From: an uncultured Bacteroidota bacterium
Lineage (GTDB): Bacteria > Bacteroidota > Bacteroidia > 2-12-FULL-35-15
Assembly: GCA_903881065.1 (NCBI GenBank)
Contig: CAIRRW010000046.1
Location: 1-37,220 of the forward strand
Reading direction: 5' to 3'
DNA: 37,220 bases
Part shown: piece by piece, positions 24,036-31,350 of the stretch
How positions within the stretch are numbered: the first letter of the stretch is position 1
Layout of the letters: each line of letters opens with the position of its first letter
Notes under the pieces: model-generated
The model's input: only the letters and a program-made list of their open reading frames with translations
The model's database searches: none
Told to the model about the DNA's origin: nothing
Translations under genes and position numbers: made by a program

Positions 24036-24056
24036 AATAAAGAGTTGGATAATAAT
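24036..24056 (-). promoter_or_regulatory. Shared upstream element, copy before radC
   Basis: Twenty of 21 bases match 23450-23470. A perfect 12-base palindrome, tttacatgtaaa, lies further upstream at 24087-24098. The rest of the 297-base gap between radC and the integrase (24099-24292) contains AT-rich runs and a short G-rich stretch (24142-24167). I see no gene or terminator in it. Confidence 0.5.
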
Positions 24057-24292
24057 AAAAAAGTAATTCTTAATAAACTTTTAAGATTTACATGTAAACA
24101 AAAAAATGATAGTGGGTACACCCGTTTTTAATAAGGCAGAGGGGGACATCAACAGGGGAACCTTAATACACTCTTCCTTGGACAACTTTTTTATATTTAG
24201 CTATATAATGCGTTAAACTTTAAAAATTTAAAATTAAACCTAAAAAATTTTTTATAAAAAAATTTGAATGCTCAGTATATCTTAACACGTTT

Positions 24293-25543
24293 TCACCTCT
24301 TCGTTTTCATAACTGAATAACAAACCTGCTGATTCATGTTGTCAATAATTTCCAAGTCAAAGTTCTCCAAGAATATTCCTGTAACTCTTAATCCCATTGA
24401 ATGACCAAGTGCTTCTGAAATTAAATCCTTGCTATATCCAAGCTGTTTAGCAATGTTGGCGGTACTGTATCTCATGCAATATCCTGTTAACTTCTCCTTG
24501 CACTCAATCATCTTACCAATCTTCCCAAGATGCTTGTTATAAACCTTATTTGCCTGTCTTATAACAAGCGGCAGGTTTATCTTATCTTCCAATTGTGCAG
24601 GTGTTAATTTACCTATTATTGTTAGTTCACTTCTACCCCTGAAATGATTTAAAATTTCTACTGCTTCCGGCAGCAGTTTAATAGAATATTGTCTCTTGGT
24701 CTTGGCTCTGGTATAAATTAATCTTCCATGCTGAATTTGACTTTCCTTCATAAGAATAAGGTCTTTAAAGTTTATACCGATTAGCATAAACATTAATTTA
24801 CCTAATAACCAACTGTCATATAACCATGAGGATTTATCTATATCTGAATTAAAGAAATTACTAATTTCATCTCTTGTCAACACTCTTGGTCTGGTTGGCT
24901 CCTTCCTAATTTTATAAGTCCTGAATGGGTAATGGTCAAATGTTGCTTCCTTAGCATGTATAGCCTTGTTGTATACTGCTCTCAGTGTTCTGAAATAAAA
25001 ACCGATACTGTTTATACTTACACCTCTGCTTATTAATTCTCCCTCAATATTCTTAAGATAAGCATGGTCAATATGCTCAAATGGAATATGTAAATCCTTT
25101 ATCTTGTTAAGTGCTACTAATGTTTCCATGTATGTTCTCGCACCTCCATTCCTGTCAGCCTTTTGCATGTGTTCAATTTCCATTTGCCAGAAACTATAAA
25201 CATCCATTTTAGGCTTTGGTACAGATAATATATAATCCTTTATTGCTGTTGCTGATAAATCAGAGGGATTGGATTTCTCATACTCAAGCATCTTGGAGAA
25301 ATACTTAAGATACAATTCTTGTACCCTGCTATTTAAAGCATCATAAGTAGGTAATGATGTTTTAATACTTTCAGTTTTCACATTCCAATATCCTTCTGAT
25401 ATTGAATGCCCAATTGGAATAAATCTTGATTCTCCATTTGAAGAAATTCTAAAGACTAATGGATAAGTCTTGTCATTTTTTGCTCTCCTTTTGTCAAGGC
25501 TTAATTTTAATGTTGGCATAGCTACGTAAGTTGTAGCTTTCAA
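24293..25543 (-). CDS. Tyrosine recombinase/integrase with altered catalytic residues
   Basis: This 416-residue Bacteroidota-type integrase has an N-terminal arm-binding domain (about 1-95, LKLSLDKRRAKNDKTYPLVFRI), a SAM-like core-binding domain (about 105-215), and a catalytic domain (about 220-405). Retained are the beta-strand Lys (TRAKTKRQ, 281 or 283), Arg 358 in YCMR, and His 381 in LGH. Changed are the first Arg position (Asn 258 in GINFKDL), the first His of HxxR (Tyr 355), and the nucleophile (Phe 391 in TGIFLENF). A changed first Arg is known in active IntDOT, but loss of the Tyr should abolish strand cleavage. The gene is intact in length and next to the tRNA target. It presumably once catalysed this insertion. 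Confidence 0.9.
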   Translation of the reverse strand: MKATTYVAMPTLKLSLDKRRAKNDKTYPLVFRISSNGESRFIPIGHSISEGYWNVKTESIKTSLPTYDALNSRVQELYLKYFSKMLEYEKSNPSDLSATAIKDYILSVPKPKMDVYSFWQMEIEHMQKADRNGGARTYMETLVALNKIKDLHIPFEHIDHAYLKNIEGELISRGVSINSIGFYFRTLRAVYNKAIHAKEATFDHYPFRTYKIRKEPTRPRVLTRDEISNFFNSDIDKSSWLYDSWLLGKLMFMLIGINFKDLILMKESQIQHGRLIYTRAKTKRQYSIKLLPEAVEILNHFRGRSELTIIGKLTPAQLEDKINLPLVIRQANKVYNKHLGKIGKMIECKEKLTGYCMRYSTANIAKQLGYSKDLISEALGHSMGLRVTGIFLENFDLEIIDNMNQQVCYSVMKTKR

Positions 25544-25552
25544 CAGTAAATC

Positions 25553-25570
25553 ATTTGCATGTTATTTGCA
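25553..25570 (+). promoter_or_regulatory. Candidate integrase arm-site pair, right end
   Basis: Two copies of atttgca start 11 bases apart (25553 and 25564), just upstream of the integrase start. They match the pair at 15864-15880 in sequence, orientation and spacing. Binding here could also repress the integrase promoter. Confidence 0.35.
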
Positions 25571-25640
25571 TTTTATTTAGAGGTTAAACCTCCATTTTCC
25601 TACCACAAAAACTAAGTCTTCTGATAAGGCATAAAATGCA

Positions 25641-25670
25641 AAAACCCTTACAAACTAGTGTTTATAAGGG
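25641..25670 (-). terminator. Element-supplied terminator for tRNA-Asn
   Basis: On the minus strand, a stem formed by 25664-25670 and 25645-25650, extended by gttt/aaac with one mismatch, has the loop acta and is followed by a run of five T. It lies about 12 bases past the tRNA 3' end and replaces the original terminator, now at 15742-15771. Confidence 0.6.
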
Positions 25671-25677
25671 CTTTGCT

Positions 25678-25724
25678 TTTGCTCTCCCTGCTGGACTTGA
25701 ACCAGCGACCCTCTGATTAACAGT
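25678..25724 (-). mobile_element. Right attachment site inside tRNA-Asn
   Basis: These 47 bases are identical to 15770-15816. They cover the anticodon arm to the 3' end of the intact tRNA-Asn, plus four bases beyond it. Crossover must fall somewhere inside this identity block. Many tyrosine recombinases choose the anticodon or T arm. Confidence 0.92.
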
Positions 25725-25755
25725 CAGATGCTCTAACCAACTGAGCTAAGGAAGA
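25682..25755 (-). tRNA. tRNA-Asn (anticodon GTT)
   Basis: The minus strand gives a complete 74-base cloverleaf. The acceptor stem tcttcct pairs with agggaga (one G-T pair). TAGCTCAG follows at positions 8-15, then the anticodon loop ctGTTaa, and the T arm gctgg-ttcaagt-ccagc. The discriminator base G fits tRNA-Asn. CCA is not encoded. The 3' half was supplied by the element, and the 5' half and promoter are chromosomal. Confidence 0.95.
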
Positions 25756-25798
25756 ATGACCTTTTATAAAAAGGAGTGCGAAAGTACTATGTTCTATC

Positions 25799-25817
25799 CA
25801 AATATACAATATATTTG
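25799..25817. promoter_or_regulatory. Back-to-back -7 boxes for tRNA-Asn and the PfkB kinase gene
   Basis: The sequence caaatatacaatatatttg contains TATATTTG on the plus strand (25810-25817) and TATATTTG on the minus strand (25799-25806), separated by three bases. The plus box serves the kinase gene (28 bases to the ATG), and the minus box serves tRNA-Asn (43 bases to its 5' end). The -7 regions nearly touch, so the two promoters may exclude each other. Confidence 0.55.
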
Positions 25818-25845
25818 TGCGAAATTTTTAAAAATAATTTAATTT

Positions 25846-26769
25846 ATGAGTTTACTTGTTGTAGGAACTGTTGCTTTTGATGCTATAGAAACTCCTTTCG
25901 GAAAAACCGATAAAATCCTTGGCGGAGCAGCTACCTATATAGGTTTGGCAGCTTCATATTATACCAAAAATATCAATATTGTGTCTGTTGTAGGCGGCGA
26001 TTTTCCAAAAGAAAACATCGACCTCCTCAATCGTCACCATATTAATACCGATGGATTACAAATTATTAAAGAAGGAAAAACCTTCTTTTGGTCCGGCAAA
26101 TATCATAATGATATGAATAGCCGCGATACATTGGTTACCGAATTGAATGTGTTGGAGACATTTAATCCGATTGTTCCTGATTCCTATCAGGATTGTGAGT
26201 TCCTGATGTTGGGTAACTTAAGTCCTCAGGTACAATTGCAAGTACTCGCACAGTTGAAAACCCGCCCAAAATTAATAGTATTGGATACTATGAATTTCTG
26301 GATGGATATAGCGCTTGACGATTTAAAAAAGATAATTGATCAGGTAGATGTACTTACTGTGAATGATGGTGAAGCGCGTCAGCTTTCAGGAGAATACTCG
26401 CTGGTTAAAGCTGCTCAGAAGATATTAAAGATGGGACCTAAGTATTTAATTATTAAAAAAGGCGAGCATGGTGCTTTACTATTTAATAAGGAACAGGTAT
26501 TTTTCGCTCCTGCATTACCTCTTGAAGAAGTATTTGACCCTACAGGTGCAGGTGATTCTTTTGCTGGTGGCTTCATTGGGTATCTGGCTCAAACCAAAGA
26601 TATTTCCTTTGACAATATGAAACGTGCCATCATTTTTGGTTCCGCTACAGCTTCTTTCTGTGTTGAGAAATTCGGTACTGAGAATTTAGTAGGATTAACT
26701 CAAAAACAAGTGGATGATAGAGTTCAGGAGTTTATTAATCTTGTTCAATTTGATATTGCTTTGGTATAA
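25846..26769 (+). CDS. PfkB-family carbohydrate/nucleoside kinase
   Basis: This 307-residue cytoplasmic kinase has the ribokinase fold. Near the start is the sugar-binding LGGAATYIGLAAS (about 25-37); the C-terminal family signature DPTGAGDSFAGG is at 231-242, with the catalytic base Asp 237 in the GAGD anion hole. The intermediate VNDGEARQLSGE (about 172-183) and IIKKGEHGALLF fit the family. The substrate (ribose, adenosine, fructose or another) cannot be told from sequence. It is the first chromosomal gene after the element and is followed by a strong terminator. Confidence 0.9.
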   Translation: MSLLVVGTVAFDAIETPFGKTDKILGGAATYIGLAASYYTKNINIVSVVGGDFPKENIDLLNRHHINTDGLQIIKEGKTFFWSGKYHNDMNSRDTLVTELNVLETFNPIVPDSYQDCEFLMLGNLSPQVQLQVLAQLKTRPKLIVLDTMNFWMDIALDDLKKIIDQVDVLTVNDGEARQLSGEYSLVKAAQKILKMGPKYLIIKKGEHGALLFNKEQVFFAPALPLEEVFDPTGAGDSFAGGFIGYLAQTKDISFDNMKRAIIFGSATASFCVEKFGTENLVGLTQKQVDDRVQEFINLVQFDIALV

Positions 26770-26792
26770 TATTTATTGAAACCCATTTAAAT

Positions 26793-26824
26793 AAAAACGT
26801 CCGGTAGAATTACCGGACGTTTTT
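26793..26824. terminator. Bidirectional rho-independent terminator
   Basis: A perfect 14-base inverted repeat, aaaaacgtccggta / taccggacgttttt, surrounds the loop gaat. It lies between the convergent kinase gene and hemB and has U tracts in both directions. Confidence 0.88.
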
Positions 26825-26849
26825 TGTTTTAGACAATCAATGATAAAGC

Positions 26850-27818
26850 CTACAACCAGCCTTTTTCAAATATATCTTTGGTATGATAGGTAATAATAAT
26901 GTTAGCGCCAGCTCTTGCAAACGAATACATATTTTCCATTACAATTTTCTGTTCATCAATCCAGCCATTCGCTGCAGCAGCTTTCACCATTGAATATTCA
27001 CCGGAAACATTATAACATGCAATTGGCAAAAGTGTTGTCTGACGAAGATTAAAAATAACATCCATGTATGCCAAAGCTGGTTTCACCATCAATATATCTG
27101 CACCTTCCGATTCATCGATTATACCTTCGGTCATCGATTCATTTCCGTTTCTATAATCCATCTGGTACGATTTCCTGTCTCCCTTTTGAGGTGCAGAATC
27201 TGCAGCTTCGCGGAAAGGACCATAATAAGCTGAAGCATATTTAATAGAGTAGGACATTATTGCTGTGTTCTCAAATCCGTTTTTGTCAAGCAAATCACGC
27301 ATTGCAGAAATTCTTCCATCCATCATATCAGAAGGCGCAACCATATCAGCACCTGCTCTTGCATGCGCCAATGCCATCTTTGCAAGCACCTCCACCGAAG
27401 AATCATTATGCACATAATCATTATGAATTATTCCACAATGACCGTGCGTAGTGTATGCACAAACACAAATGTCGGTTATTACATAAATGCTGTCACCAAA
27501 CTTTTCTTTCAAAGCCGAAACCGCTTTTACAACCACAGAATTAGTACTGAAAGATGAACTCGCATCTTCCGTTTTATCTTCGCCAACTCCAAATAATAGT
27601 ATTTTGTTGATGCCGATTTTTAAACCTTTTTCAACATCTTTTAATAGTTCATCCACCGAAAAGTGGCTAACTCCCGGCATTGCATCAATCGGATGAACAA
27701 CATTTTTTCCAGGCACAACAAAATATGGATAGATAAACATATCCTTTGAAAGCCTTGTTTCCGCAACCATCTCTCTGATGATTGGATTTTTTCTTAATCT
27801 TCTTGGTCTTTGTATCAT
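26850..27818 (-). CDS. hemB: Delta-aminolevulinic acid dehydratase (porphobilinogen synthase)
   Basis: It condenses two 5-aminolevulinates to porphobilinogen in the tetrapyrrole pathway. The 322-residue length is normal. The Schiff-base lysines are present: Lys 193 (YSIKYAS) and Lys 246 (MVKPALAY). The zinc-site cysteines 118, 120 and 128 are in ICVCAYTTHGHCG, so this is a zinc-type enzyme. The ending YHTKDIFEKGWL is typical. It lies 12 bases after the hemC-hemD fusion and is last in the operon, before the bidirectional terminator. Confidence 0.97.
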   Translation of the reverse strand: MIQRPRRLRKNPIIREMVAETRLSKDMFIYPYFVVPGKNVVHPIDAMPGVSHFSVDELLKDVEKGLKIGINKILLFGVGEDKTEDASSSFSTNSVVVKAVSALKEKFGDSIYVITDICVCAYTTHGHCGIIHNDYVHNDSSVEVLAKMALAHARAGADMVAPSDMMDGRISAMRDLLDKNGFENTAIMSYSIKYASAYYGPFREAADSAPQKGDRKSYQMDYRNGNESMTEGIIDESEGADILMVKPALAYMDVIFNLRQTTLLPIACYNVSGEYSMVKAAAANGWIDEQKIVMENMYSFARAGANIIITYHTKDIFEKGWL

Positions 27819-27830
27819 TTTATTTGTTTT

Positions 27831-29390
27831 TTAAATTCCGAAAACCGCTTCTGCTAACCCTGATTCATCAAATGAAACCGGCAGTACACAGTTTTCAACT
27901 CCTTTTTCTATTAATTTCTTTTCTGTTGATTTTCCTATTGCTATTACTTTTTGTGTAGCGTTTATTTTTCCTTTTTCAAAATAGGATTCTACGTTTGAAG
28001 GACTTGTAAATACAACTATTTCCACTTCAGGCATACTTGCATTTTCCTTTTTCACTGTTTCATAAACTACTATATCCGACAGTTTACTCGCATCAGCAAA
28101 TTGTTGTTGAATAGTTCGCAAACCGCCTTTAGCCTGCGGAAACAATACAGTTTCTTCGCCAACAGCTTTCGCGAATTTCTTCCCTACTACTTTTGTATCA
28201 TTTATAGAACCAACAAAAGCCGCATTTCTATTGTGTTTTTTTAATTCCAGTTCTGTTGACTTGCCGATAACACCAAACTTTGTTTTCGGTTTTAGTTCAG
28301 GATTTTGATTAAAGAAATGTTCCACAGCATTTCCACTTGCAAAAAATACCCAATCCGTTTGTGGAACATTTGCAATTGCAACAGGTTTAATTTCTATAAA
28401 CGAAACTCCCTGTACTTTATATCCATTGCCTTCCAATACGTTTTTAAAGAAAGAATTCTCTTTCAAATCACGTGTAATTAATACGGAAGTTCCTTTAATA
28501 GTATTTAATTTATTGACAATCTTCTCTGCAAACCCTTCATCAGTGAACGATTCAAAGTACAAACGTTTTGGCATTGTATTCCACGCATCCGATTTTGAAG
28601 CCCAAACCTTAAACTTATTATCTTCTTTTATACAATAAATTCCCAATGGCAACTGACAACCTCCATCAAATAAATTCAGTACTTTACGCTCTACACCTAT
28701 TATGTCTTCTACCTTTTCCGAATTTAATTTATTTATATATTCAAACAATTCGTGATCATCTTCTCTTATCTGCAATCCCAAAACCCCTTGTGCAGGCGCA
28801 GGAATAAACTCCTTAGGGTCTAACCTTACCACTTTAAATTCGCTTAAATCAATACGCAAACGCTCAACACCTGCAGCTGCAAGCATTATAGCATCATACT
28901 TTTTATCGCGTAGCTTTTGAATGCGTGTAGGAACATTTCCACGCAGTTCTTCAATTATTATATCATCTCTGAAAGCAAGCAACTGCGATTTTCTTCTTGC
29001 TGAAGAAGTGCCCACTTTGGCGTTCTTTTTAAAAGAAAACTTCAGTCCGTTTTCAACTGCTTCTTTTCTTATCACAATTAATTCTGCAGCATCTTCACGT
29101 TCGGAAACAGCAGCAATCTTTAATCCTTCGGGAGATGTGGTTGGTAAATCTTTATGTGAGTGAACAGCAAGATCAATCTCTTTTTTTAGTAAGGCTTCTT
29201 CAATTTCCTTTGTAAAGAAACCTTTTCCTTCCAGTTTATCAAAACTTAAATTCTGAATGGCGTCGCCCTGTGTAGTTATTATTTTTAGTTCGGCAGTAAG
29301 TCCAAGCTTTTGCACTTTTCTTAATACATGATTTGCCTGCCACAAAGCTAAATCGCTTCCTCTGCTTCCGATTATTATTTTTCTTTCCAC
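27831..29390 (-). CDS. hemCD: Fused hydroxymethylbilane synthase / uroporphyrinogen-III synthase
   Basis: The 519-residue protein carries out two successive steps: porphobilinogen to hydroxymethylbilane, then ring closure to uroporphyrinogen III. Residues 1-300 are HemC, with the start IIGSRGSDLALWQA, VHSHKDLPT (about 77-85), GTSSARRKSQL (about 127-137), and the cofactor-anchoring Cys 245 in DGGCQLPLG. Residues about 305-519 resemble HemD, with weak conservation typical of that family (VFFASGNAVEHFF, VVFTSPSNVESYF and a final SFDESGLAEAVFGI). Usual separate lengths are about 310 and 240, so the size fits a fusion without much loss. Confidence 0.93.
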   Translation of the reverse strand: MERKIIIGSRGSDLALWQANHVLRKVQKLGLTAELKIITTQGDAIQNLSFDKLEGKGFFTKEIEEALLKKEIDLAVHSHKDLPTTSPEGLKIAAVSEREDAAELIVIRKEAVENGLKFSFKKNAKVGTSSARRKSQLLAFRDDIIIEELRGNVPTRIQKLRDKKYDAIMLAAAGVERLRIDLSEFKVVRLDPKEFIPAPAQGVLGLQIREDDHELFEYINKLNSEKVEDIIGVERKVLNLFDGGCQLPLGIYCIKEDNKFKVWASKSDAWNTMPKRLYFESFTDEGFAEKIVNKLNTIKGTSVLITRDLKENSFFKNVLEGNGYKVQGVSFIEIKPVAIANVPQTDWVFFASGNAVEHFFNQNPELKPKTKFGVIGKSTELELKKHNRNAAFVGSINDTKVVGKKFAKAVGEETVLFPQAKGGLRTIQQQFADASKLSDIVVYETVKKENASMPEVEIVVFTSPSNVESYFEKGKINATQKVIAIGKSTEKKLIEKGVENCVLPVSFDESGLAEAVFGI

Positions 29391-29432
29391 GTTTTAATAT
29401 GTAATAAGTAATATTTAATATTCCTGCTATGT

Positions 29433-29780
29433 TTATTTCTGCGAATTTTTTCTTGCTGCCGCTAATATACTTGCCAACTCTTTTGCTTCTTTAAATAGTG
29501 GTTCAACTTTTTCTTTAGGTAATAAATTGGTTTCAATTATTAAATCGAGCCAAAGATACGATTCATCTGCTTCTTCAAAAGAAATACTTATTTTAGCAAC
29601 GAAAGCAGCCCGTTATTGACCAATACAAGCGGCTCTGTAATTAGCATAAGCAGACATTGAGCAACGCATTAACTGACCTTGAAAGTATTTACCGAGTGGA
29701 GTTTTAGGAAGAGCGGATGTTAGTTTAACACAACGTAAAGCAAATGTTTTTAACCGTAACTGTAATTCGTTTTTGTCCAC
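29433..29780 (-). pseudogene. Four-helix-bundle (S23/IVP family) gene interrupted by one stop codon
   Basis: A minus-strand frame starting at GTG 29780 encodes MDKNELQLRLKTFALRCVKL, then ALPKTPLGKYFQGQL, then RAAC. It has TAA at codon 56 (29613-29615) and continues in the same frame with RAAFVAKISISFEEADESYL and WLDLIIETNLLP to the stop at 29433. The whole reading is 115 residues, the usual length for four-helix-bundle proteins first found in 23S rRNA intervening sequences. The family pattern RAA-RA-S-A-F--K puts the stop at a normally Ser-like position. The gene lies inside the haem operon, filling the 422-base gap between hemA and hemC. No frameshift is needed, so decay looks recent. Confidence 0.85.
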
Positions 29781-29812
29781 TTTGTACAGTATTACCTATT
29801 AAATATTAATTA

Positions 29813-31042
29813 TTAAATATCACTGCTGCCAGCCATTATATCTTTCGCTAATTTCATTGGTACGCTGATGTATTTTTTCTCCATATAAGCGAGAATTTTA
29901 TCCAGTACTTCTTTTGATTGCAAGTCCATTGAAGATAATTCTTTTGCAAATAAATCATTTGCGCTTTCGCGAATCTGCTTCACTCTCTTCGGCACTTCGC
30001 TCATGGCAAGCTCCACTTTACGTGTTTTTAATATCTGTTTGAACCCTTCAATATTTGCTTCAATAATTTCACGGCAAGCTTCCAGTTCTTTTTCGCGTGA
30101 TTGTAAGTTTTCTTTCGCTACTTCCTGCAAATTATTTACTGCTATCAAATTTACATCATAATTATTCAAAATCTCGGCATCCAAATCATTCGGAATTGCC
30201 AAATCTATTACCACTTTTTTAGTTTTATCATCACCTACAAGGCTTTTATAAATCTCCGGAGTAATCACGCTTTCGGCAGCGCCGGTGCAGGTTACGATAA
30301 TATCAAAACCTTGTTTGTAATTTTTTAGTTCGGATAAAGGATATGCTTTTCCTTTTAATTCAGTGGCCAATACTTCAGCATTTGCAAGGGTTCTGTTGAA
30401 TACAGTAAAGTTGCTGAATTCATGCTTCTTAAGATATTTTGCCATGGTTGTGTTAGTAACACCAGAACCAATAATCACGAAACGCGCATCTTGTTTTATG
30501 TTCAACTCTCTTAGTCTGCGATATGCCAAAGACACAACAGAAACAGGGTTCTTAGCAATATTAGTATGTGTATAAACATCCTTTGCAACCTCTATTGTTT
30601 TCTTAACTGCCAATCTTATCAGATCTCCCGAAAGTCCAAGTTCAGCAGATTTATCATACGCATTTCTCACCTGAGTAATAATTTCGCGTTCGCCTACAAC
30701 AAGCGAATCTATTGACGATGCAACATTAAATAAATGACGCAGTGCATCATCGTTATCATAAACTGAAGCATTATTTACAGCCCAGTTTATATCTTCTGAA
30801 GTCCATGTGGTATCAAAAGCAGAGAAAAATAGTTTCAGAAAATCAGCATTAACAGCAGCTGATGTAATCGCCATAAATTCCACGCGATTGCAAGTAGATA
30901 GATAATACAATTCTTCCAGGTTGGCCTTTGTTTTCAAGTGATCCAATCGTGATTTTAAAGCACTTTCCTCAATATGTAATTTCCCGATGTCATTTAAATC
31001 GGTTGTTTTATGAGTAAAAGCAATAATTTTTATCCGTTGCAT
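29813..31042 (-). CDS. hemA: Glutamyl-tRNA reductase
   Basis: It reduces glutamyl-tRNA to glutamate-1-semialdehyde, the first committed step of the C5 tetrapyrrole route. The 409-residue protein has the catalytic Cys 51 in LSTCNRVEF, the regulatory-type SSIDSLVVGEREIITQVRNAY segment (about 107-127, given as landmark), and a Rossmann NADPH-binding GSGVTNTTMAKYL (about 184-196). A dimerisation helix lies near the C-terminus. It is first in the operon hemA - four-helix-bundle relic - hemCD - hemB. No haem-responsive motif is evident. Confidence 0.96.
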   Translation of the reverse strand: MQRIKIIAFTHKTTDLNDIGKLHIEESALKSRLDHLKTKANLEELYYLSTCNRVEFMAITSAAVNADFLKLFFSAFDTTWTSEDINWAVNNASVYDNDDALRHLFNVASSIDSLVVGEREIITQVRNAYDKSAELGLSGDLIRLAVKKTIEVAKDVYTHTNIAKNPVSVVSLAYRRLRELNIKQDARFVIIGSGVTNTTMAKYLKKHEFSNFTVFNRTLANAEVLATELKGKAYPLSELKNYKQGFDIIVTCTGAAESVITPEIYKSLVGDDKTKKVVIDLAIPNDLDAEILNNYDVNLIAVNNLQEVAKENLQSREKELEACREIIEANIEGFKQILKTRKVELAMSEVPKRVKQIRESANDLFAKELSSMDLQSKEVLDKILAYMEKKYISVPMKLAKDIMAGSSDI

Positions 31043-31204
31043 AATCTTTTATTTCAAGTACAAACTTCGAGATTATTTGTATTGTAAATGTCATGGTATT
31101 GTCAATCTTTGTAAAAGTTGATGAATATCATACAAAAGCAAGTTTTAGTATATATCTGAGAGGAATACTTACCTAATCGAAGGCAAAAAAGTAGTTCCGA
31201 AAGA

Positions 31205-31247
31205 GATTTTATTGTCCCCTAAAATCGTTTTAGGGGACAATAAAATC
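31205..31247. repeat. Perfect 20-bp inverted repeat between divergent genes
   Basis: gattttattgtcccctaaaa and its exact reverse complement flank tcg. It lies in the 308-base gap between hemA and the small gene at 31351, about 160 bases from the hemA start and 100 from the other. A short direct repeat, ccagccaaac, follows at 31289-31298 and 31323-31332 by eye. The remaining bases of the gap (31043-31200) are AT-rich and unremarkable. Confidence 0.7.
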
Positions 31248-31334
31248 ATTATTTTCCTCCCCGAAATGATTTTTACCTGCATTTTACCAGCCAAACAATA
31301 AAGTTAATAATCCTCAGAAGTGCCAGCCAAACTT

Positions 31335-31342
31335 TATCTTTG
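31335..31342 (+). promoter_or_regulatory. -7 promoter box of the small gene and TPR operon
   Basis: TATCTTTG (TAnnTTTG) ends eight bases before the ATG at 31351. Transcription should therefore begin almost at the start codon. Confidence 0.5.
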
Positions 31343-31350
31343 TAGGATAA

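Larger units (their letters stand above)
15770..25724. mobile_element. Integrated genomic element in tRNA-Asn, about 9.9 kb
   Basis: Identical 47-bp direct repeats bound the region, one within an intact tRNA-Asn and the other a 3'-half duplicate. Excision between them would release 9,908 bp. A tyrosine-recombinase gene lies next to the tRNA end, as in many tRNA-targeting elements. Contents from left to right: an exported protein, a lipoprotein, a T9SS cargo protein, a second lipoprotein, an XRE regulator, a candidate structured RNA, an HsdR relic, DUF3871, a P-loop ATPase, RadC and the integrase. I see no relaxase, mating-pore or phage structural genes, so it is not self-transmissible as it stands. 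The stretch 15881-16033 holds no recognisable gene. Confidence 0.9.
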
